Of a DNA stretch of 64,000 nt, positions 28,688 to 41,396 are shown piece after piece. The DNA lies in assembly GCF_004310425.1 (NCBI RefSeq), contig NZ_SIUB01000004.1:124001-188000 (forward strand). The letters are read 5' to 3'. This DNA comes from Hansschlegelia quercus. GTDB lineage: Bacteria > Pseudomonadota > Alphaproteobacteria > Rhizobiales > Methylopilaceae. The notes below the pieces were generated by a model. It worked only from the letters and a program-made list of their open reading frames with translations. It was not told the DNA's origin and did not search any database. The translations under genes were made by a program, and so were the position numbers. Each line of letters starts with the position of its first letter. The first letter of the stretch is position 1.

Positions 28688-29194
<507 letters not shown>

Positions 29195-29265
29195 TTCAAA
29201 GCTCCGGGTTCATGAGAGGCGGCCGGGACGATAGGCGCCGGGCCGCACGGCGGCAAGGACATGGC

Positions 29266-29487
29266 TCACGCGATGATGTCCGGCGTGAGCTGATCCTCGA
29301 TGAAGATCATGCGATCCTTGAGGGCGAGCTTCCGCTTCTTCAGCCGCTGGATCTGCAGGCGGTCGCCGGCGTTCAGCCGCTCGAGCGCCTCGATGGCGTT
29401 GTCGAGGTCGCGATGCTCCTCACGAAGGCGGGCGAGCTCCTCGTGGGCCGCCTGCGCTTCGGCCCGCGCCTCGTCTTCACCCGCCAT
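29266..29487 (-). CDS. YdcH family protein (DUF465), copy 1
   Basis: A 73-residue, highly charged coiled-coil protein containing LKKRKLALKDRM, the DUF465/YdcH signature. The function is unknown; these proteins resemble SlyX and are probably cytosolic. It lies upstream of purE on the same strand. A second, shorter DUF465 gene is divergent from it across a 198-base region that carries an inverted repeat at 29630-29647. Confidence 0.9.
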   Translation of the reverse strand: MAGEDEARAEAQAAHEELARLREEHRDLDNAIEALERLNAGDRLQIQRLKKRKLALKDRMIFIEDQLTPDIIA

Positions 29488-29629
29488 TCCGCCCCGTCCG
29501 TCACAACGCCACGCGTCTTGATCTCAAGCTGAGTATCGCTTTCGCGATGAAATGCGGCAAGTCCAGCGACGGATTCTCAACCACTGACGGAGGCGTGAGC
29601 GCAGATTCTACCTTTAGGGGTTCGACAGC

Positions 29630-29647
29630 ATGTCATTGAGGTGACAT
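29630..29647. promoter_or_regulatory. Perfect inverted repeat, possible operator
   Basis: ATGTCA-TTGAGG-TGACAT: six-base arms with a six-base spacer, 39 bases before the second YdcH start. The geometry fits a dimeric repressor site, but the regulator is unknown. It could also be chance. Confidence 0.35.
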
Positions 29648-29685
29648 CCTCCCCCGGTCGATCTTAACCAAGGGAGACGTAGCGT

Positions 29686-29868
29686 ATGTCGATGGAAGCT
29701 CATCTGGCCGAGCTGGAAAAGAAGCATCGTGCTATCGAACGTGAGATTGAAGTAGAACTTACGCACCCGAATACGGATGATGTCAGAGTATCGTCGCTCA
29801 AGCGGAAAAAGCTCCGCATCAAAGACGAGATGACGCGTCTTCAGCCGCAGCCGCCTACGCTTCATTAG
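29686..29868 (+). CDS. YdcH family protein (DUF465), copy 2
   Basis: A 60-residue protein, MSMEAHLAELEKKHRAIERE then VSSLKRKKLRIKDEMTRL, with the DUF465 signature LKRKKLRIKDEM. It is shorter than copy 1 and the coding sequence is visibly less GC-rich than its neighbours. AAGGGAG lies about 9 bases before the ATG. Function unknown; small coiled-coil cytosolic protein. Confidence 0.88.
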   Translation: MSMEAHLAELEKKHRAIEREIEVELTHPNTDDVRVSSLKRKKLRIKDEMTRLQPQPPTLH

Positions 29869-29952
29869 TCGAGCGCATCCCCCAAAACGTACAGCGTTCG
29901 CGCCGTCGACCACTAAGGCCGGCGGCGTTTTCATTTCTGGTTAGGCTGCACG

Positions 29953-29980
29953 AAAACGCCGCCAGACGATGCTGGCGGCG
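29953..29980 (-). terminator. Terminator after the L,D-transpeptidase gene
   Basis: A 9-bp stem CGCCGCCAG/CTGGCGGCG with a 6-base loop, followed on the minus strand by TTTTC. It lies 36 bases beyond the L,D-transpeptidase stop. A larger alternative hairpin (GGCGGCGTTTTC with GAAAACGCCGCC) overlaps it and could end the YdcH transcript on the other strand. Confidence 0.8.
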
Positions 29981-30015
29981 CGAATCACCTGGCTTCCGGC
30001 AGGGCCCAGGCAGGC

Positions 30016-30615
30016 TTAGCGGACGACGACCTTGGCGCCGACGGGCACCCGTTCGTAGAGGTCGGTGACGTCGAAATTGATCATCCGGATGCAGCCCGAA
30101 GACATCGCCTTGCCGATCGTCAGCGGCTCGTTGGTGCCGTGGATGCGGTAGAGCGTGTCCTTGCCGTCGCGATAGAGATACATCGCGCGGGCGCCGAGCG
30201 GGTTCTCCGGGCCGCCGGACATGCGGAGCGGCAGCTCCGGGCGGCGCTGCAGCATCTCGGGCGGCGGGACCCAATCCGGCCATTCCTGCTTGGCGCCTAC
30301 CTTGGCCTCGCCGTTCCAGCCGAAGCCTTCCTTGCCGACGCCGACGCCGTAGCGCACCGCGCGGCCGTTTGGCTCCACGAGGTAGAGGAACTTGGACGCG
30401 GTATCGATCACGATCGTGCCGGGCGCTTCGCCGGTGGGATCGGTCACGTCCTGCCGGCGAAACTCGACCGGCAGCGCGCTGGGATAAGTCGTCGCCATGG
30501 CGGCGGCGGTCGGATCGAGGGTGGAGCTCGTGGTGCAGCCGGAAACGAGGCCCGCAAGGGCGATCGTCGCGGACGCCAGGAGAACGCGCGCTGACGCGGA
30601 GGACGCTGACTTCAT
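30016..30615 (-). CDS. L,D-transpeptidase lipoprotein (YkuD domain)
   Basis: A 199-residue envelope enzyme that probably cross-links peptidoglycan or attaches proteins to it. The N-terminus has a lipoprotein signal (GLVSGC). The YkuD domain (residues about 60-199) has HGTNEP and SSGCIRM, with the catalytic Cys in the second motif. ATG 30615 is preferred to TTG or GTG codons just upstream because AAGGG lies 6 bases before it. It is monocistronic. Hyphomicrobiales encode many paralogues, so the exact role cannot be given. Confidence 0.93.
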   Translation of the reverse strand: MKSASSASARVLLASATIALAGLVSGCTTSSTLDPTAAAMATTYPSALPVEFRRQDVTDPTGEAPGTIVIDTASKFLYLVEPNGRAVRYGVGVGKEGFGWNGEAKVGAKQEWPDWVPPPEMLQRRPELPLRMSGGPENPLGARAMYLYRDGKDTLYRIHGTNEPLTIGKAMSSGCIRMINFDVTDLYERVPVGAKVVVR

Positions 30616-30804
30616 CACCAACCCTTGGACGCCTTCCGCGACGGGCGCGACGCGCTTCGCCGGCGGGATCGAAGCCCCGCTATGCTTCGATTACGAAGAT
30701 AAACGCGGAAACCGTCGAGCTGTGAGCAGGCTTGTCGCCGTCGCGTGGTTTTGGAAGGCGTCTGTGCCGCGCGCGCCACAGTTTTGGGCGTGCCCGTCTT
30801 CCTC

Positions 30805-32247
30805 TCAGGCGAGCAGATCGCGGTAGAGCGCGGCGTAAGTCTCGGCCGACGCGCCCCAGGAGACGTCGGTCGCCATGGCGTTGCGCTGGAGTTGCGCCCA
30901 CGCCGCGCCGTTCGCATAAAGCGCCGCCGTGCGGCGGAGCGCCGACTCGAGCGGCGCGAGTGCGACCGGCGAGAACTGGATGCCCGTCGCGACGCCCGCG
31001 GCAAGCGCCATCGGGTTTGCGTCGATCACGGTATCGGCCAGTCCGCCAGTTCGCGCAACGACGGGGATCGCCCCATAGCGGAGCGCGCAGAGCTGGGTGA
31101 GGCCGCAGGGCTCGAACCGCGAGGGCACGAGCAGCGCGTCCGCTCCGCCCTGGACCAGCCGGGCGAGCGCCTCGTCATAGCCGAAGAAGCACCCGACGCG
31201 ACCGGGATGCTCGGCCGCAAGGTCGCCGAAGCGCCGCTCAAGCCCGGGGTCGCCGGCGCCGACGAGCGAGAGGCTGGCGCCGAGGCCGACCAGCGTCGGC
31301 ACGGCGTCGGCCAGGAGGTCGAGACCCTTCTGGTCCGACAGGCGGCTGACGACGCCGAACAGCAGGCGCTCGCCATTAGGCTCCAGTCCGAAGCGCTGGG
31401 CGAGCGTGAGCTTGTTGGTCTTGCGCGGCGCGAGGTCGGCGCGTCCGAAGCGCGCGGCGAGGCGCGGATCAGTCTCGGGATTCCAGACCTCCGTATCAAT
31501 GCCGTTCAGCACGCCCGAGAGCGCGCTGGCGCGCGCGCTGAGCAGGCCCTCAAAACCTTGCCCGAACTCCGGCCGCAGGATTTCCGAGGCGTAGGTCGGC
31601 GAAACCGTGGTGATGCGGTCGGCAAAGTAGAGGGCGGATTTCAGGTAGCCGACGCCGCCATAGAACTCGACGCCGTCGATCTGCATGGCCTCGGACGGAA
31701 GTCCGAGCGCCGGCGCGAGGCTCGCCGGAAACCAGCCGGCGAAAGCGATGTTGTGGATTGTCGCGACGATCTTCGGCCGCGGGCCTCCGCCATAGGCGAG
31801 GTAGGCTGCGGCAAGGCCGGGCTGCCAATCGTGCAGGTGCACGATCTGCGGCGCCGGCAGCGAAGAGCCCCCTCCCCCGATTTGGGCCGCGGCCTTGGCG
31901 AGAGCCGCAAAGCGGAAGGCGTTGTCCGGCCATTCGGCGCCGGCGGCGTCGACATAGGGCCCACCGGCCCGCGCAAAGAGATGCGGCGCGTCGGCCGCGA
32001 CGATGTGGAGCCCTCCGGCCATACCGCGCAGCAGCCGCGCATGTCCGCCGAACACGTCGCCCATGTCCGCGATCTCGGATGGCGCGTTCAGCGCCGCCAT
32101 CACGGCCGGGTACCCCGGCAGCAGCGTGACGGTCTCGACCCCATGGGCGCTGAGCGCCCCCGGCAGCGCGCCGACAACGTCCGCCAGCCCGCCGGTCTTG
32201 ATCAGCGGGTAGGCCTCGGACGCGACGGATAGAACGGTGATGGGCAA
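30805..32247 (-). CDS. glgA: Glycogen synthase (ADP-glucose) GlgA
   Basis: GlgA is a GT5 enzyme adding glucose from ADP-glucose to glycogen. The 480-residue protein begins VLSVASEAYPLIKTGGLADVV (KTGG nucleotide-sugar motif) and continues HNIAFAGWF, GVLNGIDTEVWNP, VSRLSDQKGLDLL and PSRFEPCGLTQLCALRYG, which are the acceptor and donor site motifs. In actinobacteria with GlgE a GlgA relative (GlgM) makes maltose-1-phosphate, but this sequence reads as a standard bacterial GlgA. It lies downstream of glgC, separated by 240 bases containing repeats. Confidence 0.96.
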   Translation of the reverse strand: MPITVLSVASEAYPLIKTGGLADVVGALPGALSAHGVETVTLLPGYPAVMAALNAPSEIADMGDVFGGHARLLRGMAGGLHIVAADAPHLFARAGGPYVDAAGAEWPDNAFRFAALAKAAAQIGGGGSSLPAPQIVHLHDWQPGLAAAYLAYGGGPRPKIVATIHNIAFAGWFPASLAPALGLPSEAMQIDGVEFYGGVGYLKSALYFADRITTVSPTYASEILRPEFGQGFEGLLSARASALSGVLNGIDTEVWNPETDPRLAARFGRADLAPRKTNKLTLAQRFGLEPNGERLLFGVVSRLSDQKGLDLLADAVPTLVGLGASLSLVGAGDPGLERRFGDLAAEHPGRVGCFFGYDEALARLVQGGADALLVPSRFEPCGLTQLCALRYGAIPVVARTGGLADTVIDANPMALAAGVATGIQFSPVALAPLESALRRTAALYANGAAWAQLQRNAMATDVSWGASAETYAALYRDLLA

Positions 32248-32327
32248 AGTTGGCTCGGCCGAAGTGGAAAGGCCGCGTTGCTATAGCGCCGTGCGCCATG
32301 CAAGGCGAGCAGCCGCGCCTCCCCGCC

Positions 32328-32432
32328 CGCATCCCGGACTCGGCCCGTGACTCAGAACCATCGGCTGAGCAGATCGGAGCGGCTCATTCAGCCAGTTCCG
32401 CGTGTCTGCATCCCGGCTCAAGACCGGGATGC
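32328..32432. repeat. Palindromic repeat between glgC and glgA
   Basis: A hairpin GCATCCCGG-CTCAAGA-CCGGGATGC (32408-32432) and a second partial copy (32330-32338, GCATCCCGG again). This is a dispersed alphaproteobacterial intergenic repeat. In the glgC-glgA gap it could attenuate read-through. Confidence 0.7.
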
Positions 32433-32487
32433 GAGGGTGGCGACTCCCCGCCGGAACGTCCTGGCGCACCGTCCTACTCGCCCGCTC

Positions 32488-33753
32488 TCACAACCTGTCG
32501 ATCATCGCCTGGGTGATCAGGCACACGCCCTTCTCAGTGCGGCGGAAGCGCTTGGCGTCAAGTTCGGGATCCTCTCCGACGACGAGCTTTTCGGGGATCG
32601 TGACGCCGCGGTCGATCACGACGTTCTTCAGCCGCGCTGACCGGCCGACGCAGGCGTACGGCATGACCACCGCGCGCTCCACAGCGCTGAACGAGTTCAC
32701 GCGCACCCCCGTGAACAGCAGCGATTCTCGCACCGCCGCGCCCGAGACGATGCAGCCGCCGGAGACCAGCGACGACACCGCAGATCCCCGCCTGCCGTCC
32801 TCGTCGTGGATGAACTTCGCGGGCGGGGTGATCTCGGCATAGGTCGAGATCGGCCAGTTCTGGTCGTAGAGGTCGAGCGCCGGCACGAAGTCGGTCAGAT
32901 CGATATTGGCCTCGAAATAAGCGTCCACCGTGCCGACATCGCGCCAGTACGGCTCCTTCTCGGAGGCCGAACGCACGCATGAGCGTGAGAAATGGTGGGC
33001 GACGGCTTTGCCGTTCTTCACGATGTCCGGAATGATATCCTTGCCGAAATCATGCGCGGAGTTCGGATCCTCGGCGTCCTTGCGAAGCAGATCAAACAGG
33101 AACTCGGTATCGAAGACATAGATGCCCATGCTGACGAGCGAGATGTCGGCCTTGCCCGGCATGGAGGGCGGATCGGCGGGCTTTTCCAGGAAGTCGATGA
33201 TGCGGTCGGTCTCGTCGATATGCATCACGCCGAAGGCGCTCGCTTCCGACCGGGGCGCCTCGAGGCAGCCGACAGTGACGTCCGCCCCGCTCTCGACGTG
33301 CTGGGCGAGCATCTGCTCGTAGTCCATCTTGTAGATATGGTCGCCCGCTAAAACGATGATGTGGCGAACGGAGTAGTCCTCGACGATGTCGATGTTCTGA
33401 TACACGGCGTCCGCCGTGCCGAGATACCAGGCGTCCTCAGAAACGCGCTGGCTCGCCGGCAGCAGGTCGAAGCTTTCGTTCAGATCGGTGCGGAAGAAGT
33501 TCCAGCCGCGCTGCAGGTGGCGGATCAGGCTGTGCGCCTTGTACTGGGTTGCAACCCCGATGCGGCGGATGCCGGAGTTGAGAGCGTTCGACAGCGTAAA
33601 GTCGATGATGCGCGCCTTGCCGCCGAAATAGACCGCCGGCTTCGCGCGCCGGTCGGTGAGCTCCATCAGGCGCGAGCCGCGCCCTCCGGCGAGCACGAAG
33701 GCCATCGCGCCGCGGGCGTAAGGGGGGCCGGGCGGCGTCTTGGCGGAAGGCAT
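32488..33753 (-). CDS. glgC: Glucose-1-phosphate adenylyltransferase GlgC
   Basis: GlgC makes ADP-glucose from glucose-1-phosphate and ATP, the committed step for GlgA. The 421-residue protein has [20 protein letters not shown] and [29 protein letters not shown] and the C-terminal left-handed helix repeats ([20 protein letters not shown]). ATG 33753 has AGGAG 8 bases upstream; the longer frame to 33816 runs into the end of glgP. It follows glgP by 38 bases, so glgP-glgC is an operon. Confidence 0.97.
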   Translation of the reverse strand: MPSAKTPPGPPYARGAMAFVLAGGRGSRLMELTDRRAKPAVYFGGKARIIDFTLSNALNSGIRRIGVATQYKAHSLIRHLQRGWNFFRTDLNESFDLLPASQRVSEDAWYLGTADAVYQNIDIVEDYSVRHIIVLAGDHIYKMDYEQMLAQHVESGADVTVGCLEAPRSEASAFGVMHIDETDRIIDFLEKPADPPSMPGKADISLVSMGIYVFDTEFLFDLLRKDAEDPNSAHDFGKDIIPDIVKNGKAVAHHFSRSCVRSASEKEPYWRDVGTVDAYFEANIDLTDFVPALDLYDQNWPISTYAEITPPAKFIHDEDGRRGSAVSSLVSGGCIVSGAAVRESLLFTGVRVNSFSAVERAVVMPYACVGRSARLKNVVIDRGVTIPEKLVVGEDPELDAKRFRRTEKGVCLITQAMIDRL

Positions 33754-33791
33754 TGCGGAACTCCTGCGCACGCGGTCTGAAACGCCGCTCA

Positions 33792-36305
33792 CTACGAGGC
33801 GGGCTTCACGTCCCATATCTCTTTCGCATACTCACCTATCGTACGGTCGGAAGAGAACCAGCCTACTTTCGCGGTGTTGATGGCGCTGGCCTTCATCCAG
33901 GCGGCCCGGTCGCGCCACATTTTGTAGACGCTACGCTGTGCGGCGAAATAGGCGTCGAAATCGGCGGTCACGAGGAAGGTGTCGTGATCGAGCAGGCCGT
34001 CGACCAGACCGGCGTAGCGGCTGGGATCGTCGGGCGAGAACACGCCGTTGCGGATCGATTCCAGCACCTCGCGCAATGTCGACGAGGCCTCGACCGCCGC
34101 CCGCGCGTCGTAGCCGCGCTTCTTGCGCGCCTCCACCTCGGCGGCCGTCAGTCCGAAGATGAAGATGTTGTCGTCGCCGACATGTTCCTTGATCTCGACG
34201 TTCGCCCCGTCGAGCGTTCCGATGGTGAGCGCGCCGTTGAGCGCGAGCTTCATGTTGCCGGTGCCGGACGCCTCCATGCCCGCGGTCGAGATCTGCTCGG
34301 AGAGGTCGGCTGCGGGGATGATGATCTCAGCCAGGCTGACATTGTAGTTCGGCAGGAAGGCCACCTTCAGCAGGCCGCGCACCGTCGGATCCGAATTTAC
34401 GACCCGCGCGACGTCGTTCGCGAGTTTGATGATGAGCTTGGCCGAATGGTAGCTCGCCGCCGCTTTGCCGGCAAAGATCTTGACGCGGGGCATCCAGGCG
34501 CGCATCGGCTGGGCGCGCATCGCATTGTAGATCGCAATGGTCTCCAAGATGTTGAGCAGCTGGCGCTTGTATTCGTGGATGCGCTTGATCTGCACGTCGA
34601 ACAATGCGTCGGGATCGACGAAGACGTCGTTGCGCTCAGCGATCACCCTGGCGAGGGCGAGCTTGTTCTCTCGCTTGGCCGCCGCCAGCGCCTCCTGGAG
34701 CCCTGAATCGCCTGCCATGTCGGCGAGCATTTCGAGCCGCGTCGGGTCGTCGAGCACTTCCACGCCGACCGCGTCGATCAGGATCTTGGTCAGCCGCGGA
34801 TTGGCTTGGGCAAGCCACCTGCGGAAGGTGATGCCGTTGGTCTTGTTGACGATGCGGTCCGGATGAAGGGCGTGCAGCTCGCGGAACACGGTCTGCTTCA
34901 TCAGGTCGGTGTGGAGCGCCGAGACGCCGTTGACTTTGTGGGAGCCGACAAAGGCGAGGATGCCCATGCGCACGCGCCGCCCCTGGCCTTCGTCGATCAG
35001 CGAGATCGCCGAAAGCAGCGCGTCGTCGGCCGGCTTCTTGGCGCGCGCGGCCTCCAGCTCCAGCGCGTTGATGAGGTAGATGATCTGCATGTGGCGCGGC
35101 AGCAGCCGCTCCATCAGCGGCACCGGCCAGCTTTCGAGCGCCTCGGGCAGCAGCGTGTGGTTGGTGTAGGAGAAGGTGGCGTTGGTGATCGCCCACGCCT
35201 CCGCCCACGGCACGCCGTTGAGGTCGACGAGGATGCGCATCAGCTCCGGCACCGCGATCGCAGGATGGGTGTCGTTGAGCTGGATTGCGACGTGGTCCGG
35301 CAGCGTGCGGAGGTCGCCCCGCTCCTCCATGTGCCGACGCACGAGGTCCTGCAGCGAGGCCGAGGCGAAGAAGTATTCCTGCCTGAGGCGCAGCTCCTGA
35401 CCGTTCGGCGTCTCGTCGGAGGGATAGAGCACCTTCGAGATTGACTCGACGCGGACCCGATCGGACAGCGCGCCGACATAGTCGCCGCGGTTGAAGGCGT
35501 CGAGCGAGATCGGATCCGGGGCGCGGGCCGACCAGAGCCGCAGCGTGTTGACGTGCCGGCCGCGCCAGCCAACCACGGGAATATCGAAAGCGACCGCCTC
35601 CACCTTCTCGCCGGGCCGCCAGATCTGCTTGGGCTGGCCGCCTTCGTTGACCTGCTCGACATAGCCGCCGAAGCCGATCGGATAGTCGATCTCGGGGTGA
35701 GCGAACTCCCAGGGGTTCCCGAAGGAGAGCCAGTCCTCGGGATATTCCTGCTGCCAGCCGTCGCGCATGCCCTGGCGGAAGAGGCCGTGGTCGTAGCGGA
35801 TGCCGTAGCCGAAGGCCGGCACGCCGATCGAGGCCATGGAATCCATGAAGCAGGCGGCGAGACGCCCCAGGCCGCCATTGCCGAGCGCCGCGTCCGGCTC
35901 CTCCTGGCGGATCTCGTTGAGGTCGATCCCGAGGCCGGCCAGCGCCTCGCGCGTCGGCTCGGTCAGCCCGAGATTGTTGAGCGCGTCGAACAGCAGACGC
36001 CCGATGAGAAATTCCAGCGAAAGGTAGTAGACGCGCTTGAGAGGCTTGGCGTGCTCGCCCGTGTGCTCGACGACCCAGCGATCGACGATGCGGTCGCGCA
36101 CGGCATAAGCCGTCGCGACGAACCAGTCGCGCTTGCTTGCGGTCTCAGGCGAGCGGCCGACGGAATAGGTCAGCTCCGCCAGGATCTCCTTGCGGAGCTT
36201 GGCGACGTCGACGCCTGCATCCGCGCCGCCGCCCTCCGTCGCCCCCGCCATGCGCACGGGGCGCTTCGCAGTCTCGGGCGTCGTGGTCGCGGCGCTGTCG
36301 TTCAT
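33792..36305 (-). CDS. glgP: Glycogen phosphorylase GlgP
   Basis: GlgP removes glucose-1-phosphate from glycogen chain ends using phosphate and pyridoxal phosphate. The 837-residue GT35 protein has [60 protein letters not shown] and the PLP-binding [22 protein letters not shown] 36305 has GGAGG about 9 bases upstream. An N-terminal tail of about 40 residues is rich in Ala, Thr and Gly. It is first in the glgP-glgC-glgA series. Confidence 0.97.
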   Translation of the reverse strand: MNDSAATTTPETAKRPVRMAGATEGGGADAGVDVAKLRKEILAELTYSVGRSPETASKRDWFVATAYAVRDRIVDRWVVEHTGEHAKPLKRVYYLSLEFLIGRLLFDALNNLGLTEPTREALAGLGIDLNEIRQEEPDAALGNGGLGRLAACFMDSMASIGVPAFGYGIRYDHGLFRQGMRDGWQQEYPEDWLSFGNPWEFAHPEIDYPIGFGGYVEQVNEGGQPKQIWRPGEKVEAVAFDIPVVGWRGRHVNTLRLWSARAPDPISLDAFNRGDYVGALSDRVRVESISKVLYPSDETPNGQELRLRQEYFFASASLQDLVRRHMEERGDLRTLPDHVAIQLNDTHPAIAVPELMRILVDLNGVPWAEAWAITNATFSYTNHTLLPEALESWPVPLMERLLPRHMQIIYLINALELEAARAKKPADDALLSAISLIDEGQGRRVRMGILAFVGSHKVNGVSALHTDLMKQTVFRELHALHPDRIVNKTNGITFRRWLAQANPRLTKILIDAVGVEVLDDPTRLEMLADMAGDSGLQEALAAAKRENKLALARVIAERNDVFVDPDALFDVQIKRIHEYKRQLLNILETIAIYNAMRAQPMRAWMPRVKIFAGKAAASYHSAKLIIKLANDVARVVNSDPTVRGLLKVAFLPNYNVSLAEIIIPAADLSEQISTAGMEASGTGNMKLALNGALTIGTLDGANVEIKEHVGDDNIFIFGLTAAEVEARKKRGYDARAAVEASSTLREVLESIRNGVFSPDDPSRYAGLVDGLLDHDTFLVTADFDAYFAAQRSVYKMWRDRAAWMKASAINTAKVGWFSSDRTIGEYAKEIWDVKPAS

Positions 36306-36433
36306 CGTGGAGCCTCCAGTGGTCGCTTCGGGCGCAGTCAAACACGACAAGACGACGATTGCGATGACCGCACTGCGCAAAATTCGGGCGCGACGATGCC
36401 GCAGGCGCGAAGGTCATTAGGCGCGGATTTATC

Positions 36434-36470
36434 CTCTCTCCCGCTTGCGGGAGAGAGCTAGGGTGAGGGA
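36434..36470. repeat. Dispersed palindromic repeat
   Basis: CTCTCTCCCGC-TT-GCGGGAGAGAG followed by CTAGGGTGAGGG: the same family as the pair after glgB (16571-16663). It lies between the thiC end and the glgP start and could fold into a hairpin behind thiC. Confidence 0.8.
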
Positions 36471-36565
36471 CTTCAGGCTAAGCGCAGCCCTCTGCGCCCG
36501 ACGCCTCCATCCGGCTGCCGTCGCAGCGTCTCCGCAAGTGAGGAGAAGAGAAGGTGGCCAGCGCG

Positions 36566-38632
<2,067 letters not shown>

Positions 38633-38660
38633 TTAGGAGCGGGAAGCAGGGTTGTCGAGG

Positions 38661-39155
38661 CTAATCGGCCGTTTGACGAAGCTGCGTGACAAGCGCTTCG
38701 ATGTCGAGTTCTCGCTCGTCGAGAAAAAGATCAACCTCAAGCGGATTTCGTAGAGGCAGACCGCTCGGCGGCTCATCCCCATAGGCGCGGAACGACGCGG
38801 AGGCCTGACGAACAACGCGCACCCAGACCTTATCACCGGCAATCCGTCCTCGCATGGCAGGCGACAGCCGTTGCTGCAGATCAGCATGAAAGCCAATGAT
38901 CTCGTCAATCCACTTCGCGTTCAGCGCCGGATCAGGCGAGTAAGCTAGCTTGATGAGGTGGAGAAAGATGAGCCTGAGAAAACTCTCCACAGCATCCAAC
39001 TGCGATCGCCCCACGCTTTCGATCTCCTCGGCGACGTTCTCCAGGTCGAGGTCGTTGGGTAATCCCGGTGCCCGGGTCTTCAGTTCGCGAAGCAACGCGG
39101 CCTGGCGTTCGGACCAGAGCAGGATGTCGGTATCGTAATCGGCGACGTCGCTCAT
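38661..39155 (-). CDS. DUF29 domain protein
   Basis: A 164-residue helical protein with DUF29 features: YDTDILLWSERQAALLREL, NVAEEIESVGRSQLDAVESFL and LIKLAYSP. The biochemical function of the family is unknown, and members often appear as extra genes in cyanobacteria and proteobacteria. The coding region is visibly less GC-rich than the genes around it, suggesting recent acquisition. It lies just upstream of the thiC riboswitch and downstream of gpmA on the same strand. Confidence 0.9.
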   Translation of the reverse strand: MSDVADYDTDILLWSERQAALLRELKTRAPGLPNDLDLENVAEEIESVGRSQLDAVESFLRLIFLHLIKLAYSPDPALNAKWIDEIIGFHADLQQRLSPAMRGRIAGDKVWVRVVRQASASFRAYGDEPPSGLPLRNPLEVDLFLDERELDIEALVTQLRQTAD

Positions 39156-39194
39156 GGGCTGAATGTCGCGCCGCGGCCTGCCGTTTGCAACTTG

Positions 39195-39857
39195 TCAGGA
39201 GCGAGACGAAGGCTCCGCCAGATCCGCGGCCGGGAGGTTCGTCTTGACGAGGCGCTGGCCGTCGTCGGCAAGCGTATAGACCAGCGCCTGCGCCGTGCCG
39301 ATGTTGACGTCTTCGATCGCTTCCGCATCGATCCGGTCCAGTCGCATCAGCATCGAGCGCAACGCGTTGCCGTGACCGACGAGCAGCGCGCAGCCTCCGG
39401 CGCGGACGACCGGGGCGATCTCACGCTCGTAGAACGGCCAGACGCGCGCAGCCGTCATGGCCAGGCTCTCCCCGCCCTCCGGAACGGCGTCATAGGACTT
39501 GCGCCAGATCCTGACCCGCTCGGCGCCGAAGCGCTCGCGCGCCTGGCTCTTGTTCAGTCCCGCAAGCCCGCCATAGTCCCGTTCGTTTAGCGCCGCGTTC
39601 TTTCGCACTGGAAGGTCGGACTGGCCGAGCTCGCCGAGGATCAGCTCCATCGTCTGGCTGGCGCGCGTCAGCATGCTCGTGAAGGCATGCGTGAAGCTCA
39701 GGTTCAGGCGCCGCAGCTCCTGGCCCGCCGCAACCGCCTCCTCGACGCCGCGAGGGGTGAGCGCCGGGTCGCGCAGCCCGGAGAACAGGTCTTGCGCGTT
39801 GTCCTCGCTTTGTCCGTGGCGGACAAGGACGAGGATGCGGGAGAGATCGGTCGCCAT
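39195..39857 (-). CDS. gpmA: 2,3-bisphosphoglycerate-dependent phosphoglycerate mutase
   Basis: The enzyme interconverts 3- and 2-phosphoglycerate in glycolysis and gluconeogenesis. The 220-residue histidine-phosphatase protein has LVRHGQSEDN (phospho-His), ALNERDYGGLAGLNK, PEGGESLAMTAARVWPFY and LLVGHGNALRS. Length and the ERDYGGL motif fit alphaproteobacterial dPGM. A terminator for pntB separates it from the transhydrogenase genes upstream. Confidence 0.95.
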   Translation of the reverse strand: MATDLSRILVLVRHGQSEDNAQDLFSGLRDPALTPRGVEEAVAAGQELRRLNLSFTHAFTSMLTRASQTMELILGELGQSDLPVRKNAALNERDYGGLAGLNKSQARERFGAERVRIWRKSYDAVPEGGESLAMTAARVWPFYEREIAPVVRAGGCALLVGHGNALRSMLMRLDRIDAEAIEDVNIGTAQALVYTLADDGQRLVKTNLPAADLAEPSSRS

Positions 39858-39882
39858 GGAAACTTCCGGAAGCCCTGAACGG

Positions 39883-39910
39883 CGAAAGGCCGGGCTGGCC
39901 CGGCCTTTCG
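39883..39910 (-). terminator. Terminator after pntB
   Basis: A perfect 12-bp stem (CGAAAGGCCGGG/CCCGGCCTTTCG) with a 4-base loop, 43 bases after the pntB stop. It has no long T run, so efficiency is uncertain. Confidence 0.7.
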
Positions 39911-39952
39911 GAGTACCAGTCGGAGACGCCGCTTAGGAAACGGCGTGTCGCC

Positions 39953-41386
39953 TCAGTTGATATGCGGCAGGAGCTTGTCGAGCGAGGACTTGGCGTCGCC
40001 GTAGAACATCCGCGTGTTCTCCTTGTAAAACAGCGGGTTCTCGATGCCGGAATACCCCGTGCCCTGACCGCGCTTCGAGACGAACACCTGCTTCGCCTTC
40101 CAGACCTCGAGCACCGGCATGCCGGCGATCGGCGAGTTGGGGTCTTCCTGCGCCGCCGGGTTCACGATGTCGTTCGAGCCGATCACGATGACGACGTCCG
40201 TGCTCGGAAAATCCTCGTTGATCTCGTCCATTTCCAGAACGATGTCGTAGGGGACCTTCGCTTCGGCGAGCAGCACGTTCATATGGCCGGGAAGGCGGCC
40301 GGCGACGGGGTGGATCGCGAAACGCACCTCCTTGCCGGCGGCGCGGAGCTTGCGGGTCAGCTCGGACACCGCCTGCTGCGCCTGCGCGACCGCCATGCCG
40401 TAGCCCGGCACGATGATGACGCTGTCGGCCTCGTTCAGCGCCGACGCCACGCCGTCGGTGTCGATGGCGATCTGCTCGCCCTCGATCTCCTGCGCCGGAC
40501 CGGTCGTGGAGCCGAAGCCGCCGAGGATGACCGAGACGAACGACCGGTTCATGGCCTTGCACATGATGTAGGACAGGATCGCGCCGGAGGAGCCGACGAG
40601 CGCGCCGGTCACGATCAGGAGATCGTTGCCGAGCGTGAAGCCGATCGCGGACGCCGCCCAGCCCGAATAGCTGTTCAGCATGGAGACGACGACCGGCATG
40701 TCCGCGCCGCCGATCCCCATGATGAGATGGTAGCCGATGAAGAAGGCGGCGAGCGTCATCAGGACGAGCGCCCACATCCCCGCGCCATTCACGTAGAGCA
40801 GCAGCAGCAGGAGCGAGAGCCCGGCCGCGCCGGCGTTGAGCATGTGGCCGCCGGGGAGCTTGGTGGCCTTGCCGTCGACCTTTCCCGCGAGCTTGCCGAA
40901 GGCGACGATTGAACCGGTGAAGGTGACGGCGCCAATGAAGACGCCGAGGAAAACCTCGACCTTCAGGATCGCGATCTCGACGCCGGTCTTGTGCGCCAGC
41001 ACCTCGGCGAAGCCCGTTAGCCCGGCGCGGGCCGCCTCGTCCATATGCTGCACGGCGACGAGTTCGAGATGGGCGTTGTAGCCGATCAGCACCGCCGCGA
41101 GGCCGACGAAGGAATGCAGCGCAGCGACCAGCTGCGGCATCTCCGTCATCTGCACGCGCGTCGCCACCTGCCAGCCGATGGCGGCGGCGGCCGCGAACAT
41201 GATCAGGACGAGCCAGAGCTTGCCGGCGCCCGGTCCGAACACCGTGGCGGCGACAGCGAGACCCATGCCGACGATGCCGTACCAGACGGCGCGCTTGGCG
41301 CTCTCCTGGTTCGACAGGCCGCCGAGCGAGAGGATGAAGAGGATGGACGCGGAGATATAGGCCGCGGAAACGATACCGATGCTCAC
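39953..41386 (-). CDS. pntB: NAD(P) transhydrogenase subunit beta
   Basis: PntB forms the membrane channel and the NADP(H)-binding domain III of the proton-pumping transhydrogenase, which makes NADPH from NADH. The 477-residue protein has about eight to nine hydrophobic segments (residues about 1-290). The soluble part includes [15 protein letters not shown] ([12 protein letters not shown] loop), [18 protein letters not shown] and [16 protein letters not shown]. It starts 10 bases after pntA ends, so the two are cotranscribed. Confidence 0.97.
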   Translation of the reverse strand: MSIGIVSAAYISASILFILSLGGLSNQESAKRAVWYGIVGMGLAVAATVFGPGAGKLWLVLIMFAAAAAIGWQVATRVQMTEMPQLVAALHSFVGLAAVLIGYNAHLELVAVQHMDEAARAGLTGFAEVLAHKTGVEIAILKVEVFLGVFIGAVTFTGSIVAFGKLAGKVDGKATKLPGGHMLNAGAAGLSLLLLLLYVNGAGMWALVLMTLAAFFIGYHLIMGIGGADMPVVVSMLNSYSGWAASAIGFTLGNDLLIVTGALVGSSGAILSYIMCKAMNRSFVSVILGGFGSTTGPAQEIEGEQIAIDTDGVASALNEADSVIIVPGYGMAVAQAQQAVSELTRKLRAAGKEVRFAIHPVAGRLPGHMNVLLAEAKVPYDIVLEMDEINEDFPSTDVVIVIGSNDIVNPAAQEDPNSPIAGMPVLEVWKAKQVFVSKRGQGTGYSGIENPLFYKENTRMFYGDAKSSLDKLLPHIN

Positions 41387-41396
41387 GGCGGCCTCC

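Noticed and set aside
29663-29673. TTAACC before the second YdcH gene as a CtrA box
   Set aside because: Only one half-site is present; no TTAA at the right distance.
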